A stretch of 64,000 bases of DNA from assembly GCF_008086165.1 (NCBI RefSeq), contig NZ_VSKL01000005.1:124001-188000 (forward strand), given 5' to 3'. The notes beneath the pieces were generated by a model. The model saw only the letters and a list, made by a program, of their open reading frames with translations, was not told the DNA's origin and did not search any database. A program made the translations under genes and the position numbers. The DNA comes from Algorimicrobium algoritergicola. GTDB taxonomy: Bacteria; Bacteroidota; Bacteroidia; Flavobacteriales; Flavobacteriaceae. Numbering within the stretch: the first letter of the stretch is position 1; each line of letters opens with the position of its first letter. Positions 52,891 through 62,463 of the stretch are shown here, in pieces.

Positions 52891-53544
52891 TTACGCTTTA
52901 TTAGCAGTAATAGTTATTTGTAATTCCATATCATCATTGATGAATTTATCGCCTAAATCATCAAAGAAAGATTTTGAACCATATTTCACATTCCATTTAG
53001 AACGGTCAACAGTAAATGTTTCACTAGTAATAGTTATAGAATCATTGTTTTCTGTTACAGTTACAGGAATTGAAATGTTGTTTTCAGTATCTTTCATTTT
53101 AAGATTTCCTGATAACATCATTTTTCCATTTTCATTTGTAAAACCAGTTACTTCAAAAGCTGATGCTGGAAACGCTTCAACGTCAAAAAAGTCTGGGCTT
53201 TTTAAATGACCAGTTAATTTTCCGTGGTTTTCATCATCTTCAGGAAGATCTGTTACATAAAGTGAATTCATGTCAATTAAAAAGCTTCCGCTTTCAATAG
53301 CATCACCATTCATTGTAAATACACCACTTTCAACCTTAATGGTTCCTGTATGTGTTCCTGTTGGCTTAAAGCCTTTCCACATAATGTTAGAGGCTTCTGT
53401 GTTAACTAAGTATTTTGTAGAAACTTCAGTAACTTCAGTAGCTACTTCAGCTTCTGTAGTTTCAACTTCTTGTGCTTTATCTTTACAACTTGCAAACGTT
53501 ACAACTAATGCTAATGTTAAGATTGTTAAAAAACGATTTTTCAT
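52891..53544 (-). CDS. YceI family lipoprotein, 217 aa
   Basis: A lipobox (VVTFASCKD) and an acidic linker precede a YceI-type lipocalin barrel: SNIMWKGFKPTGTHTGTIKV, GSFLIDMNSL, KSPDFFDVEAFPASAFEVTGF, and DDMELQITITA. YceI proteins bind polyisoprenoids or amphipathic quinones in a hydrophobic pocket. Its promoter is the box TATTTTTG on this strand at 53573-53580, divergent from grpE. Confidence 0.92.
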   Translation of the reverse strand: MKNRFLTILTLALVVTFASCKDKAQEVETTEAEVATEVTEVSTKYLVNTEASNIMWKGFKPTGTHTGTIKVESGVFTMNGDAIESGSFLIDMNSLYVTDLPEDDENHGKLTGHLKSPDFFDVEAFPASAFEVTGFTNENGKMMLSGNLKMKDTENNISIPVTVTENNDSITITSETFTVDRSKWNVKYGSKSFFDDLGDKFINDDMELQITITANKA

Positions 53545-53572
53545 TGTTTTAATATATTTTAGTGTTAAGCTG

Positions 53573-53580
53573 CAAAAATA
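53573..53580 (-). promoter_or_regulatory. Promoter -7 box TATTTTTG (leftward)
   Basis: A TAnnTTTG box 28 bp before the YceI gene. Confidence 0.55.
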
Positions 53581-53659
53581 GCTGTTTAAGATTTAAAAAT
53601 GTTTAAAAAAATATTAAATTATTTTTAATGACATTTTGACATTTTAAGGATAATGGCAG

Positions 53660-53667
53660 TACTTTTG
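53660..53667 (+). promoter_or_regulatory. Promoter -7 box TACTTTTG
   Basis: A TAnnTTTG box 37 bp before grpE. No CIRCE-type inverted repeat is visible, so HrcA control is not supported. Confidence 0.55.
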
Positions 53668-53704
53668 CCATCCATTTAACGTATTTTAAAAATAGAGATA
53701 CACA

Positions 53705-54247
53705 ATGAGCAAGAAAGATAAAAATAATACTACTGCAAATGAGCAAGTAGACGAGCAAATACTAGATAACAACGAAGAATCTTCTGAAGATACACGAACC
53801 GTTGAAGAGCAATTGAATGAATCTTTAGCTTTAGAGAAAGATAAATTTTTACGACTATTCGCTGAATTTGAAAATTATAAGAGACGAACTGCCAAAGAAC
53901 GTAGTGAATTGTTTAAAACTGCAAGTCAAGACGTAGTTGTTGCATTGTTACCAATTTTGGATGATTTTGATCGTGCTTATAATGAAATATCTAAAACAAA
54001 AGAAAAAGATTTATTGAAAGGTGTGGAGCTCATTAAAAATAAGCTTAAAAACACACTAGAAAGTAAAGGTTTAGAGCTAATGGATTTGCGAGCTGGTGAC
54101 GATTTCAACGCAGATAATCACGAAGCAATTACACAAATACCAGCACCTAACGACGCTTTAAAAGGTAAGATTATCGATGTTATTGAAAACGGGTATAAGT
54201 TGGGTGATAAAATAATAAGATTTCCAAAAGTAGTTATAGGACAATAA
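53705..54247 (+). CDS. grpE: Nucleotide-exchange factor GrpE
   Basis: GrpE exchanges ADP for ATP on DnaK. An acidic disordered N-terminus is followed by the long coiled coil ([21 protein letters not shown]) and the beta wing ([41 protein letters not shown]), both diagnostic. It precedes dnaJ by 1 bp in a heat-shock operon; dnaK is elsewhere. Confidence 0.96.
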   Translation: MSKKDKNNTTANEQVDEQILDNNEESSEDTRTVEEQLNESLALEKDKFLRLFAEFENYKRRTAKERSELFKTASQDVVVALLPILDDFDRAYNEISKTKEKDLLKGVELIKNKLKNTLESKGLELMDLRAGDDFNADNHEAITQIPAPNDALKGKIIDVIENGYKLGDKIIRFPKVVIGQ

Positions 54248-54248
54248 T

Positions 54249-55382
54249 ATGGCAAAACAAGATTATTACGAGGTTTTAGGAATTGATAAAAATGCGGATG
54301 CAGCTGGAGTTAAAAAGGCGTATCGTAAAATGGCATTGAAATATCATCCAGATAAGAATCCTGATAATAGCGAAGCAGAAACGAAGTTTAAAGAAGCAGC
54401 TGAAGCTTATGAAGTATTAAGTAATGCTGATAAAAAAGCACGTTATGACCAATTTGGTCACCAAGCCTTTGAAGGTAATGGTGGTTTTAATGGTGGTAAT
54501 ATGAATATGGATGACATATTCAGTCAGTTTGGCGATATATTCGGTGGTGCCTTTGGTGGTGGTGGCGGATTTTCGGGCTTCAGTGGTGGTGGCTTTGGAG
54601 GAGGCGGACAACGTCGTATTAAAGGAACCAACATGCGCATTCGCGTGAAATTAACACTGGAAGAAATTGCTAATGGTGTTGAGAAAAAGGTAAAAGTTAG
54701 ACGTAAAGTTCAAGCGCCTGGAACGACGTATAAAACCTGTTCTACTTGTAATGGAGCTGGACAAGTTATGCGTGTTACCAATACTATTTTAGGTCGTATG
54801 CAAACGGCTACAACATGTACAACATGTGGTGGTGCAGGACAAATTATAGATAAAAAACCGAATGAAGCGGATGCACAAGGGATGCTTGTAAAGGAGGAAA
54901 CGGTATCTATAAAAATTCCTGCAGGTGTGGTTGATGGTATGCAGCTAAAAGTTACTGGAAAAGGTAATGAAGCACCAGGAAATGGTATTTCGGGTGATTT
55001 ATTAGTGGCAATTGAAGAAGAAACACATGCAACACTTCAACGTGAAGGAGATAATTTACATTATGATTTGTATGTGAGTTTGCCTGATGCCGTTTTAGGA
55101 ACTTCAAAAGAAATTGATACCGTAACAGGAAAAGTGCGTATTAAAATTGATGCTGGAGTTCAATCTGGTAAAATTTTAAGACTTCGTGGTAAAGGTATTC
55201 CATCTATTAATGGTTATGGTAAAGGCGATTTATTAGTGCATGTTAATGTATGGACGCCTAAAACGTTAAGCAAGCAGCAAAAAGACTTTTTTGAATCTAT
55301 GCGTGAAGACGAACATTTTGAACCGAAACCAGAAGTAGGTGACAAATCGTTTTTTGAAAAGGTAAAAGATATGTTTTCATAA
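54249..55382 (+). CDS. dnaJ: Chaperone DnaJ
   Basis: The co-chaperone that delivers clients to DnaK and triggers its ATPase. The J domain has HPD in KYHPDKNPD, followed by a Gly/Phe-rich linker ([13 protein letters not shown]). The zinc-binding region contains only two CxxCxGxG motifs ([16 protein letters not shown]) instead of four. The C-terminal substrate domains ([37 protein letters not shown]) are complete. The halved zinc region is usual in Bacteroidota as far as I recall. Confidence 0.95.
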   Translation: MAKQDYYEVLGIDKNADAAGVKKAYRKMALKYHPDKNPDNSEAETKFKEAAEAYEVLSNADKKARYDQFGHQAFEGNGGFNGGNMNMDDIFSQFGDIFGGAFGGGGGFSGFSGGGFGGGGQRRIKGTNMRIRVKLTLEEIANGVEKKVKVRRKVQAPGTTYKTCSTCNGAGQVMRVTNTILGRMQTATTCTTCGGAGQIIDKKPNEADAQGMLVKEETVSIKIPAGVVDGMQLKVTGKGNEAPGNGISGDLLVAIEEETHATLQREGDNLHYDLYVSLPDAVLGTSKEIDTVTGKVRIKIDAGVQSGKILRLRGKGIPSINGYGKGDLLVHVNVWTPKTLSKQQKDFFESMREDEHFEPKPEVGDKSFFEKVKDMFS

Positions 55383-55401
55383 AAAAAATATCAATGTAGT
55401 A

Positions 55402-55427
55402 TAAATCCGCCTTTTGGGCGGATTTGT
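55402..55427 (+). terminator. Intrinsic terminator after dnaJ
   Basis: AAATCCGCC pairs with GGCGGATTTG around TTTTG. Confidence 0.8.
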
Positions 55428-55481
55428 TGTTTATAGCCAAAGTTAATTACAGTCTTTCTTTAATTGTTTAAGAAAAATTAC

Positions 55482-55580
55482 TATATTTGGTTTATTACTA
55501 TAAATTATAGTAATAATTTTTCTTTTTCATAGCAATTTTTTCCCATCCTTAAGCGTAAGTTTTAGGATGGGTTTTGTTTT
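55482..55580 (+). ncRNA. Possible small RNA unit
   Basis: A box TATATTTG (55482-55489) is followed at once by a perfect 12-bp hairpin around one base (55492-55516: TTATTACTATAA / TTATAGTAATAA). After a T-rich linker comes a terminator-like hairpin CCCATCCTTAA / TTTAGGATGGG (55542-55571) and TTTTG. No reading frame fits between. Together they look like an independent short transcript of about 80 nt, or an untranslated leader that is often terminated before the ABC gene at 55674. Confidence 0.35.
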
Positions 55581-55673
55581 TAATGAACAAGCTCAATTTC
55601 TTTTTTATTAATTTCGGATGGCAGTATTACATTTAATATATTTACAATCATTTCAATTAAGTAACAATCACGT

Positions 55674-56600
55674 ATGGGTAACTTATTAGAAGCGCACAAC
55701 GTTTCTAAAAAATTTGGAGATTTTACAGCTTTAAACAATGTGTCTATTGCTGTGCCACAAGGGAGTATCTTCGGGCTTTTAGGGCCAAATGGCGCTGGAA
55801 AAACAACATTAATTAGGGTTATTAATCAAATAACCATGCCAGATTCAGGACACGTTATTTTAGATAATGAACCTTTACAAAATCATCATGTAAGAGATAT
55901 TGGTTACCTGCCAGAAGAGCGCGGTCTTTACAAATCTATGAAAGTAGGTGAACAAGCTTTATACCTTGCGCAACTTAAAGGTTTAAGTAAAGCGGAAGCA
56001 AAAAAACGCTTGCATTATTGGTTTGATAGGTTAGATATTGGCGATTGGTGGAATAAAAAAATACAAGAGCTCTCCAAAGGAATGGCTCAAAAAGTACAAT
56101 TTATTGTTACTGTTTTACACGAACCGAAATTGTTGATTTTTGATGAGCCGTTTTCGGGATTCGATCCAATCAATGCCATCGTTATTAAGGATGAAATTTT
56201 GAGACTTCGTGAAAATGGCGCTACGGTTATATTTTCCACACACCGTATGGAATCTGTCGAGGAGTTGTGTGATCATATTGCTTTAATTCATGAATCCAAT
56301 AAAATTTTAGATGGTAAATTACATGATATTAAAAAGCAGTTTAAAACCAATACATTCGAAATTGGTATACGTGCTACTAATGAAGCAGCTTTAGATAAAG
56401 AGTTAACCGAAAAATTCACAGTAACGCCAACCAGTTTTAAAACACTTGGGAATGAGTTAAAACGGAATATCAAACTGTCCGAACAGCAATCACCTAATGA
56501 TTTGTTGAGTTTTTTAACAAGTAGAGGTGAAGTTTCACATTTTGTGGAATTAATTCCAAGTGCTAATGATATTTTTATTCAAGCCGTAAAGAATAGTTAA
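55674..56600 (+). CDS. ABC exporter ATPase (NatA type), 308 aa
   Basis: ATP-binding subunit with Walker A GPNGAGKTT, Q-loop-region GYLPEERGLY (the EERG form typical of NatA/YhaQ-type exporters), signature LSKGMAQKVQF and Walker B LLIFDEPFSGFDP. A C-terminal extension of 80 residues follows. It lies 2 bp before its permease. Such systems export Na+ or other small or lipophilic compounds; the substrate is not known. Confidence 0.92.
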   Translation: MGNLLEAHNVSKKFGDFTALNNVSIAVPQGSIFGLLGPNGAGKTTLIRVINQITMPDSGHVILDNEPLQNHHVRDIGYLPEERGLYKSMKVGEQALYLAQLKGLSKAEAKKRLHYWFDRLDIGDWWNKKIQELSKGMAQKVQFIVTVLHEPKLLIFDEPFSGFDPINAIVIKDEILRLRENGATVIFSTHRMESVEELCDHIALIHESNKILDGKLHDIKKQFKTNTFEIGIRATNEAALDKELTEKFTVTPTSFKTLGNELKRNIKLSEQQSPNDLLSFLTSRGEVSHFVELIPSANDIFIQAVKNS

Positions 56601-56602
56601 TT

Positions 56603-57913
56603 ATGAACCATTTACCACTCATCATAAAACGCGAATACTTTACGAAAGTGAAGAATAAATCTTTTATAATCATGACGTTTTTAAGTCCAATGATTATGAT
56701 AGGCTTGGTAGCCGTTGTAGCTTATTTAACACAACTAAATAACAATTCTGAACGCACCATTTCCATTTTAGACGAATCTGGTCAAATGGCACCAGTTTTT
56801 GAAAATACCAAAACCACAAAGTATGTCGTACTAGATCAATTGTCTTTAGATGAAGCTAAAACACTGACACAAGTTCAAGAAAACTATGGCTTGCTATATA
56901 TTGGTAAGTTTGATAACATAAATTCCACGAATAATATTATAAAATTCTATTCAGAAGAATCACCTTCTATATCCGTAATCGGAGGATTAGAAAGCAAATT
57001 AGAAAAACAATTAACCGATTTAAAACTGGAAAGTCAAGGTGTTGATATTGAAAAAATTAAAACATCAAAAATTGATATCGCCATTGCTCAAGAAAGTTTT
57101 ACAGGCGAAAAAACTTCAAAAATTGATAGTATTGTAAAGTTAATATTTGGTGGAGCAGCTGGCTACTTATTGTTTATGTTTATCATTATTTATGGTAACA
57201 TGATTATGCGAAGTGTCATTGAAGAAAAAACAAGTCGGATTATAGAAATTATTATATCATCCGTTAAACCCATGCAGCTAATGCTTGGAAAAATTATTGG
57301 AACATCACTTGCTGGCGTTACACAATTTGTAATCTGGCTTATTTTAGGCGGAATATTATTAACCATTGTTTCCGCAATTTTTGGAATCGATTTAATGCAG
57401 GCATCGCCTTCAGGGCAATTATTAAGTCAAGCCGGAAACGAGTCAGGCATGCCAGATTTAGTACAAAGCGGATTTCAAGCCTTTTATAATTTACCGCTAA
57501 CCAATTTAGTTATTGCGTTTTTAATGTTTTTTATTGGAGGCTATTTACTTTATAGTTCTCTATATGCTGCAATTGGTGCAGCTGTAGATAATGAAACAGA
57601 CACACAGCAGTTTCTGTTTCCTATTTTAATGCCTTTAATTTTGGCTGTTTATATTGGTTTCTTCACCGTTATTGAAGATCCACATGGAACTATATCTACC
57701 ATTTTTTCGTTTATACCATTTACATCACCGGTCGTTATGCTCATGCGGATCCCGTTTGGCGTTCCAATTTGGCAACAAATTGTGTCACTTCTTATTTTAA
57801 TAGGTACTTTTATGTTCACGGTTTGGTTTGCTGCCAAAATTTACCGCGTAGGCATATTAATGTATGGGAAAAAGCCGAGTTATAAAGAAATTTTAAAATG
57901 GATTAAATACTAA
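56603..57913 (+). CDS. ABC exporter permease (NatB type), 436 aa
   Basis: A first membrane helix near residues 20-45 (FIIMTFLSPMIMIGLVAVVAYL) is followed by a large extracytoplasmic domain (45-180). Then come five or more helices (GYLLFMFIIIYGNMIMRSV, TQFVIWLILGGILL, FLMFFIGGYLLYSSLYAAIGA). VIEEKTSRIIEIIISSVKPMQLMLGKIIG is the coupling motif of ABC-2 permeases of the NatB group. Encoded directly after its ATPase. Confidence 0.92.
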   Translation: MNHLPLIIKREYFTKVKNKSFIIMTFLSPMIMIGLVAVVAYLTQLNNNSERTISILDESGQMAPVFENTKTTKYVVLDQLSLDEAKTLTQVQENYGLLYIGKFDNINSTNNIIKFYSEESPSISVIGGLESKLEKQLTDLKLESQGVDIEKIKTSKIDIAIAQESFTGEKTSKIDSIVKLIFGGAAGYLLFMFIIIYGNMIMRSVIEEKTSRIIEIIISSVKPMQLMLGKIIGTSLAGVTQFVIWLILGGILLTIVSAIFGIDLMQASPSGQLLSQAGNESGMPDLVQSGFQAFYNLPLTNLVIAFLMFFIGGYLLYSSLYAAIGAAVDNETDTQQFLFPILMPLILAVYIGFFTVIEDPHGTISTIFSFIPFTSPVVMLMRIPFGVPIWQQIVSLLILIGTFMFTVWFAAKIYRVGILMYGKKPSYKEILKWIKY

Positions 57914-57921
57914 ATTAAACC

Positions 57922-58815
57922 ATGCAAAATAAATTTGAAGATATTGAAGATGCAGTAACCGAAAGTGGTGCTTGGGAAACCTTTGTCGAGTTTTTAAATT
58001 TAGGGTTTCAATTCGGATCCGAAGCTAGTCCAATTAATATTTCGGTAGGTCTTCTGGTATTAATAATCATTATATACCTTTTAACAACTATTGTATTAAA
58101 TTTTCTTCACCGATTGTATGCCAAGCGTCTACCTCAAGCAGATAAAGCTAAATTCAATACAGTCTTTTCATTTGCTAGATGGTTAATTTATTTGGTTGTA
58201 ATTCTAGTTGTTTTCGATTCGGTAGGTGTTAATGTTACCGCAATTTTTGCGGCATCTGCAGCGTTATTGATAGGTGTTGGATTAGCATTGCAAACATTTT
58301 TCCAGGATATACTTTCTGGTGTATTTATTTTAGTTGATCAAAGTTTACATGTTGGAGATATTATTGAAATAGAAGGCAAAGTTGGACGTGTTGAAGAAAT
58401 TAAACTGCGCACTACACGTGCCGTTACCATTGATAATAGAGTGTTAGTAATTCCAAATCATTTATATTTAACGAATAGCTTATATAACTGGACTCAAAAT
58501 GACATTTCCACGCGCGAAAATATAACAGTAGGTGTCGCTTATGGTAGTGACACACAATTGGTAAAACGCCTATTGTTGGAAGCGGCTAATTCCCATCCAG
58601 AGGTTTTAGATGATACATCAACAGTTGTATTATTTACGGATTTTGGAGATAGTTCCTTGATTTTCAAGGTTGTTTTCACAGTCAGAGATAGTTTTAAATC
58701 GCAATTTCCTAAAAGTGATATTCGATTTGAAATAGATAGGTTATTTAGGGAAAACAATGTTTCCATTCCATTTCCACAAAGAGATATTCATATTATTGAA
58801 AAAAAGAGTAAATAG
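57922..58815 (+). CDS. Small-conductance mechanosensitive channel (MscS family), 297 aa
   Basis: Three N-terminal membrane helices are followed by the pore helix ASAALLIGVGLALQTFFQDILSG and the MscS beta domain (FILVDQSLHVGDIIEIEGKVGRVEEIKLRTT, VLVIPNHLYLTN). The C-terminal cage is present. It releases solutes during osmotic downshock. It lies 8 bp after the ABC permease and 2 bp before a response regulator, so all four genes are one operon. Confidence 0.93.
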   Translation: MQNKFEDIEDAVTESGAWETFVEFLNLGFQFGSEASPINISVGLLVLIIIIYLLTTIVLNFLHRLYAKRLPQADKAKFNTVFSFARWLIYLVVILVVFDSVGVNVTAIFAASAALLIGVGLALQTFFQDILSGVFILVDQSLHVGDIIEIEGKVGRVEEIKLRTTRAVTIDNRVLVIPNHLYLTNSLYNWTQNDISTRENITVGVAYGSDTQLVKRLLLEAANSHPEVLDDTSTVVLFTDFGDSSLIFKVVFTVRDSFKSQFPKSDIRFEIDRLFRENNVSIPFPQRDIHIIEKKSK

Positions 58816-58817
58816 TT

Positions 58818-59981
58818 ATGCCAAAAATATTAGTAATTGAAGATGAAGCAGCCATTAGGCGTGTACTTGTAAAAATCCTATCAGAAGAAAATGATACGTA
58901 TCAAGTAGAAGAAGCTGAAGACGGTTTAGAAGGTTTAGAGAAAATTAAAAATGAAGATTATGATCTCGTTTTTTGCGATATTAAAATGCCAAAAATGGAT
59001 GGTGTTGATGTATTGATAGCGGCAAAAAAAATAAAACCCGAAATCTCCATTGTCATGATTTCAGGTCATGGCGATTTAGACACAGCGGTTAATACAATGC
59101 GTTTGGGTGCCTTTGATTATATCTCCAAGCCACCAGATTTAAACCGTTTGTTGAATACGGTAAGAATAGCTTTGGACACCAAAGTATTGGTGGTTGAAAA
59201 TAAAATGCTGAAAAAGAAAGTCAGCAAAAACTATGAAATGATTGGCGAAAGTGCTGCTATTTCTCATATTAAAGAAATGATTGAAAAGGTGGCGCAAACA
59301 GATGCACGTGTTTTAATTACAGGACCAAACGGAACAGGTAAAGAATTGGTAGCACATTGGTTGCATCAAAAGAGTGACCGTTCTAAAGGGAATTTAGTTG
59401 AAGTAAATTGTGCTGCTATTCCATCAGAGTTAATAGAAAGTGAGTTGTTTGGTCATGTAAAAGGTGCCTTTACAAGTGCTGTTAAAGATCGATCAGGGAA
59501 ATTTGAAACCGCCAATGGAGGTACTATTTTTCTAGATGAAATTGGTGATATGAGTCTTTCTGCTCAAGCTAAAGTACTTCGTGCACTTCAAGAAAATAAA
59601 ATTCAACGCGTTGGGAACGATAAAGATATTAAAGTAGATGTTCGTGTTATAGCAGCCACCAATAAGGATTTAAAAAAAGAAATAGCTGAAGGTCGTTTTC
59701 GTGAGGATTTATATCACAGATTAGCCGTTATTCTTATTCAAGTACCTTCATTAAATGATAGACGCGAAGATATTCCGTTACTAATCGATTATTTTTCTGA
59801 AAAAATATCCAATGAACACGGAACCGTTATAAAATCATTCTCTAGTAAAGCCATTAAGCAACTTCAGGAATATGATTGGACCGGAAACATTCGTGAGCTC
59901 CGCAACGTTGTAGAGCGTTTAATTATTCTTGGCGAAAAAGAAATTAGCGAAGATGATGTGAAAATGTTCGCTTCCAAATAA
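58818..59981 (+). CDS. Sigma-54-type response regulator without DNA-binding domain, 387 aa
   Basis: A receiver domain with phospho-acceptor Asp in VFCDIKMPKMDG (about residue 55) precedes an AAA+ sigma-54 interaction domain: Walker A GPNGTGKELVAHWLH, the loop GAFTSA (usual GAFTGA), Walker B GGTIFLDEIGD, and R-finger LYHRLAVILI. The protein ends after the AAA+ lid (ELRNVVERLIILGEKEI) with no Fis-type HTH. It may activate sigma-54 promoters without specific DNA binding, or work through a partner. No histidine kinase gene is adjacent. Confidence 0.9.
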   Translation: MPKILVIEDEAAIRRVLVKILSEENDTYQVEEAEDGLEGLEKIKNEDYDLVFCDIKMPKMDGVDVLIAAKKIKPEISIVMISGHGDLDTAVNTMRLGAFDYISKPPDLNRLLNTVRIALDTKVLVVENKMLKKKVSKNYEMIGESAAISHIKEMIEKVAQTDARVLITGPNGTGKELVAHWLHQKSDRSKGNLVEVNCAAIPSELIESELFGHVKGAFTSAVKDRSGKFETANGGTIFLDEIGDMSLSAQAKVLRALQENKIQRVGNDKDIKVDVRVIAATNKDLKKEIAEGRFREDLYHRLAVILIQVPSLNDRREDIPLLIDYFSEKISNEHGTVIKSFSSKAIKQLQEYDWTGNIRELRNVVERLIILGEKEISEDDVKMFASK

Positions 59982-59987
59982 TCTTAA

Positions 59988-60017
59988 AATGTCTGAATGT
60001 ATTCAGGCATTTTTTTT
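59988..60017 (+). terminator. Intrinsic terminator
   Basis: AAATGTCTGAAT pairs with ATTCAGGCATTTTTTTT (one G-T) around GT; ends the four-gene operon. Confidence 0.85.
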
Positions 60018-60103
60018 GAAATGTATCCAAAATACAATCCCGCTATTACAACGTTTTATAATTATGTATATTTATAAATCAATTCTAATTCGAATACTAT
60101 TCT

Positions 60104-60982
60104 ATGAAATCAATTAAGCCAGAAGACTTTAAAGTACAAGCAACGGTAAACTTAAAAGAGATTCAAACAACCTTTGACTTAAAGGAAGATGAAGACAAAA
60201 TTGAAGACGAATTACAAGATGTTTGTAAAAAACTCGCGAAAATACAAAACGCCATGTATGCACATGGAAAATATGCCGTACTAATTTGTATTCAAGGGAT
60301 GGATACAGCAGGAAAAGACAGTCTGATACGGGAAGTTTTTAAGGAGCTTAATGCTAGAGGTGTTGTTGTGCATAGTTTTAAAACACCAACGGATTTGGAA
60401 TTAAAACACGATTATTTATGGCGTCATTATATAGCATTACCAGCACGCGGTAAGTTTGGCGTTTTTAATAGAACGCATTATGAAAACGTATTGGTAACAC
60501 GTGTGCATCCAGAATATATTTTAAATGAGCATTTACCAGATGTATTATCATTAAATGATGTTAATGATGAGTTTTGGGATAAACGCTTTGAGCAAATCAA
60601 TAATTTTGAAAAGACAATTGCAGAAAATGGAACGATTATCTTTAAATTTTTCTTGAATATTTCAAAAGAAGAACAAAAAGATAGATTGTTACGGCGATTA
60701 GATAAGCCAAATAAAAATTGGAAATTTTCTCCTGGTGATTTGGAAGAGCGTAAACTGTGGAATCATTATCAAGACTGTTACCAAGATGCTATTTCTAGAA
60801 CAACAAAACCGCATGCACCATGGTATGTGGTTCCTTCAGATGATAAACCAACCGCACGTTATATTGTGGCTAAAATTTTATTAGATACGCTGAAAAAATA
60901 TGATGATATTCGCGAACCAGAATTGAATGATGACATCAAAGCCAATATAGACGACTACCGAAAGCAATTGGAAAACGAGTAA
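60104..60982 (+). CDS. Polyphosphate kinase 2 family protein, 292 aa
   Basis: A PPK2-type kinase that transfers phosphate between polyphosphate and nucleotides. Walker A is GMDTAGKDS at about 66-74. The lid region FKTPTDLELKHDYLWRHYIALPARGKFGVFNRTHYENVL with the second Walker-type Asp/Arg, and the C-terminal KPNKNWKFSPGDLEERKLW, match the single-domain class. Class I to III cannot be separated by eye, so the preference for ADP, GDP or AMP is open. Confidence 0.93.
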   Translation: MKSIKPEDFKVQATVNLKEIQTTFDLKEDEDKIEDELQDVCKKLAKIQNAMYAHGKYAVLICIQGMDTAGKDSLIREVFKELNARGVVVHSFKTPTDLELKHDYLWRHYIALPARGKFGVFNRTHYENVLVTRVHPEYILNEHLPDVLSLNDVNDEFWDKRFEQINNFEKTIAENGTIIFKFFLNISKEEQKDRLLRRLDKPNKNWKFSPGDLEERKLWNHYQDCYQDAISRTTKPHAPWYVVPSDDKPTARYIVAKILLDTLKKYDDIREPELNDDIKANIDDYRKQLENE

Positions 60983-61055
60983 TTTTAAGATTCCTTTTGG
61001 AAGTAAACTTTTAAATAAAACCTATTTTAGTTTTTTAACGACATTTATACTATTT

Positions 61056-62426
61056 ATGAAACATGTACTGCCTATTTTATTTTTTCTATTAACCATTAAT
61101 ATAACAGCTCAAACAGATGAAGAAACGTTAAAAACCATTTACTCTACATCCTTAACTAATGGGAAAAGTTACGAGTGGCTTGATTATTTGTCCAACCAAA
61201 TTGGTGGAAGGCTATCAGGTTCGTTGAATGCCGAAAAAGCAGTTGTTTATACCAAAGAAGAACTGGAAAAATTAGGTTTAGATAAAGTTTGGTTGCAACC
61301 CGTAATGGTGCCAAAATGGGTGAGAGGAATTAAAGAGTATGCCTTTATAGAGTCATCTTCTGGAATTACAACTACTGTAAATATTTGTGCGCTAGGTGGC
61401 TCTATTGCTACACCAATTGGTGGTGTCAAAGCAGCGGTTTTAGAAGTAAAAGGTATTGATGAATTAATAGCGTTAGGTAAAGACAAGGTGTCAGGGAAAA
61501 TCATTTTTTTCAATAGACCTATGCAAGCCGATTTAATACAAACCTTTGAAGCCTATGGAGGTTGTGTAGATCAGCGATATGCTGGAGCTATGGAAGCAGG
61601 AAAACTTGGGGCTGTTGGTGTTATTGTGCGTTCCATGAATTTACGTCTGGACGATTTACCACATACTGGAAGTATGACCTATGGTAATTTACCAAACTCA
61701 CAACGGATTCCGTCTGCAGCTATTAGTACAAATGATGCTGAAAAATTGAGTGGTATGTTAGCACTTGATAAAAACATTAAATTATTTTTCAATCAAACTT
61801 GTCAGCAATTACAAGACGTTCAGTCGCATAACGTGATTGGTGAAATTACGGGAAGTGAATTTCCAAATGAATACATTATTGTTGGAGGCCATTTAGATTC
61901 TTGGGATTTGGGTGATGGTTCTCATGATGATGGTGCAGGTTGCGTACAATCTATGGACGTGTTACGTTTATTAAAGGAAAGTGGTATTAAACCAAAACGT
62001 ACCATTCGTGTGGTATTATTTATGAACGAAGAAAACGGTTTGCGTGGTGCTACAAAATATGCCGAAATAGCAAAACAGAAAGGTGAAAACCATATTTTTT
62101 CATTAGAAAGTGATGCAGGTGGATTTACACCTCGTGGTTTTCAATTTGATTGCGACGATGAAGTTTTTGCTAAAATAGAAAGCTGGAAGGCCTTATTTAA
62201 ACCCTATTTAATTCATTATTTTGAAAAGGGTGGAAGTGGAGCAGATGTAGCGCCTTTAAAAACAGATACTAATGTTGTTGCAGGACTACGTCCAGATTCC
62301 CAACGCTATTTTGATCATCATCATGCAGCCAATGATGTTTTTGAACATGTAAATAAGCGTGAACTGGAATTAGGTGCGGCAACCATGACAAGCTTGGTAT
62401 ATTTAATTGATAAATATGGTATTTAG
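61056..62426 (+). CDS. Secreted M28-type zinc aminopeptidase, 456 aa
   Basis: A signal peptide (to ITAQTD) is followed by a protease-associated insertion (120-240, GAVGVIVRSMN) and an M28 catalytic domain. Zinc ligands are visible: GGHLDSWDLGDG (His and Asp), SHDDGAGC (bridging Asp), FMNEENGLRGA (Glu pair), ESDAGGF, and FDHHHAANDVFEHV (His). It removes N-terminal residues from peptides in the periplasm or outside the cell. A single gene with a short gap to the next. Confidence 0.92.
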   Translation: MKHVLPILFFLLTINITAQTDEETLKTIYSTSLTNGKSYEWLDYLSNQIGGRLSGSLNAEKAVVYTKEELEKLGLDKVWLQPVMVPKWVRGIKEYAFIESSSGITTTVNICALGGSIATPIGGVKAAVLEVKGIDELIALGKDKVSGKIIFFNRPMQADLIQTFEAYGGCVDQRYAGAMEAGKLGAVGVIVRSMNLRLDDLPHTGSMTYGNLPNSQRIPSAAISTNDAEKLSGMLALDKNIKLFFNQTCQQLQDVQSHNVIGEITGSEFPNEYIIVGGHLDSWDLGDGSHDDGAGCVQSMDVLRLLKESGIKPKRTIRVVLFMNEENGLRGATKYAEIAKQKGENHIFSLESDAGGFTPRGFQFDCDDEVFAKIESWKALFKPYLIHYFEKGGSGADVAPLKTDTNVVAGLRPDSQRYFDHHHAANDVFEHVNKRELELGAATMTSLVYLIDKYGI

Positions 62427-62463
62427 CCAATATCAAATCAAGAACAACTAAAAGATTAAAATC

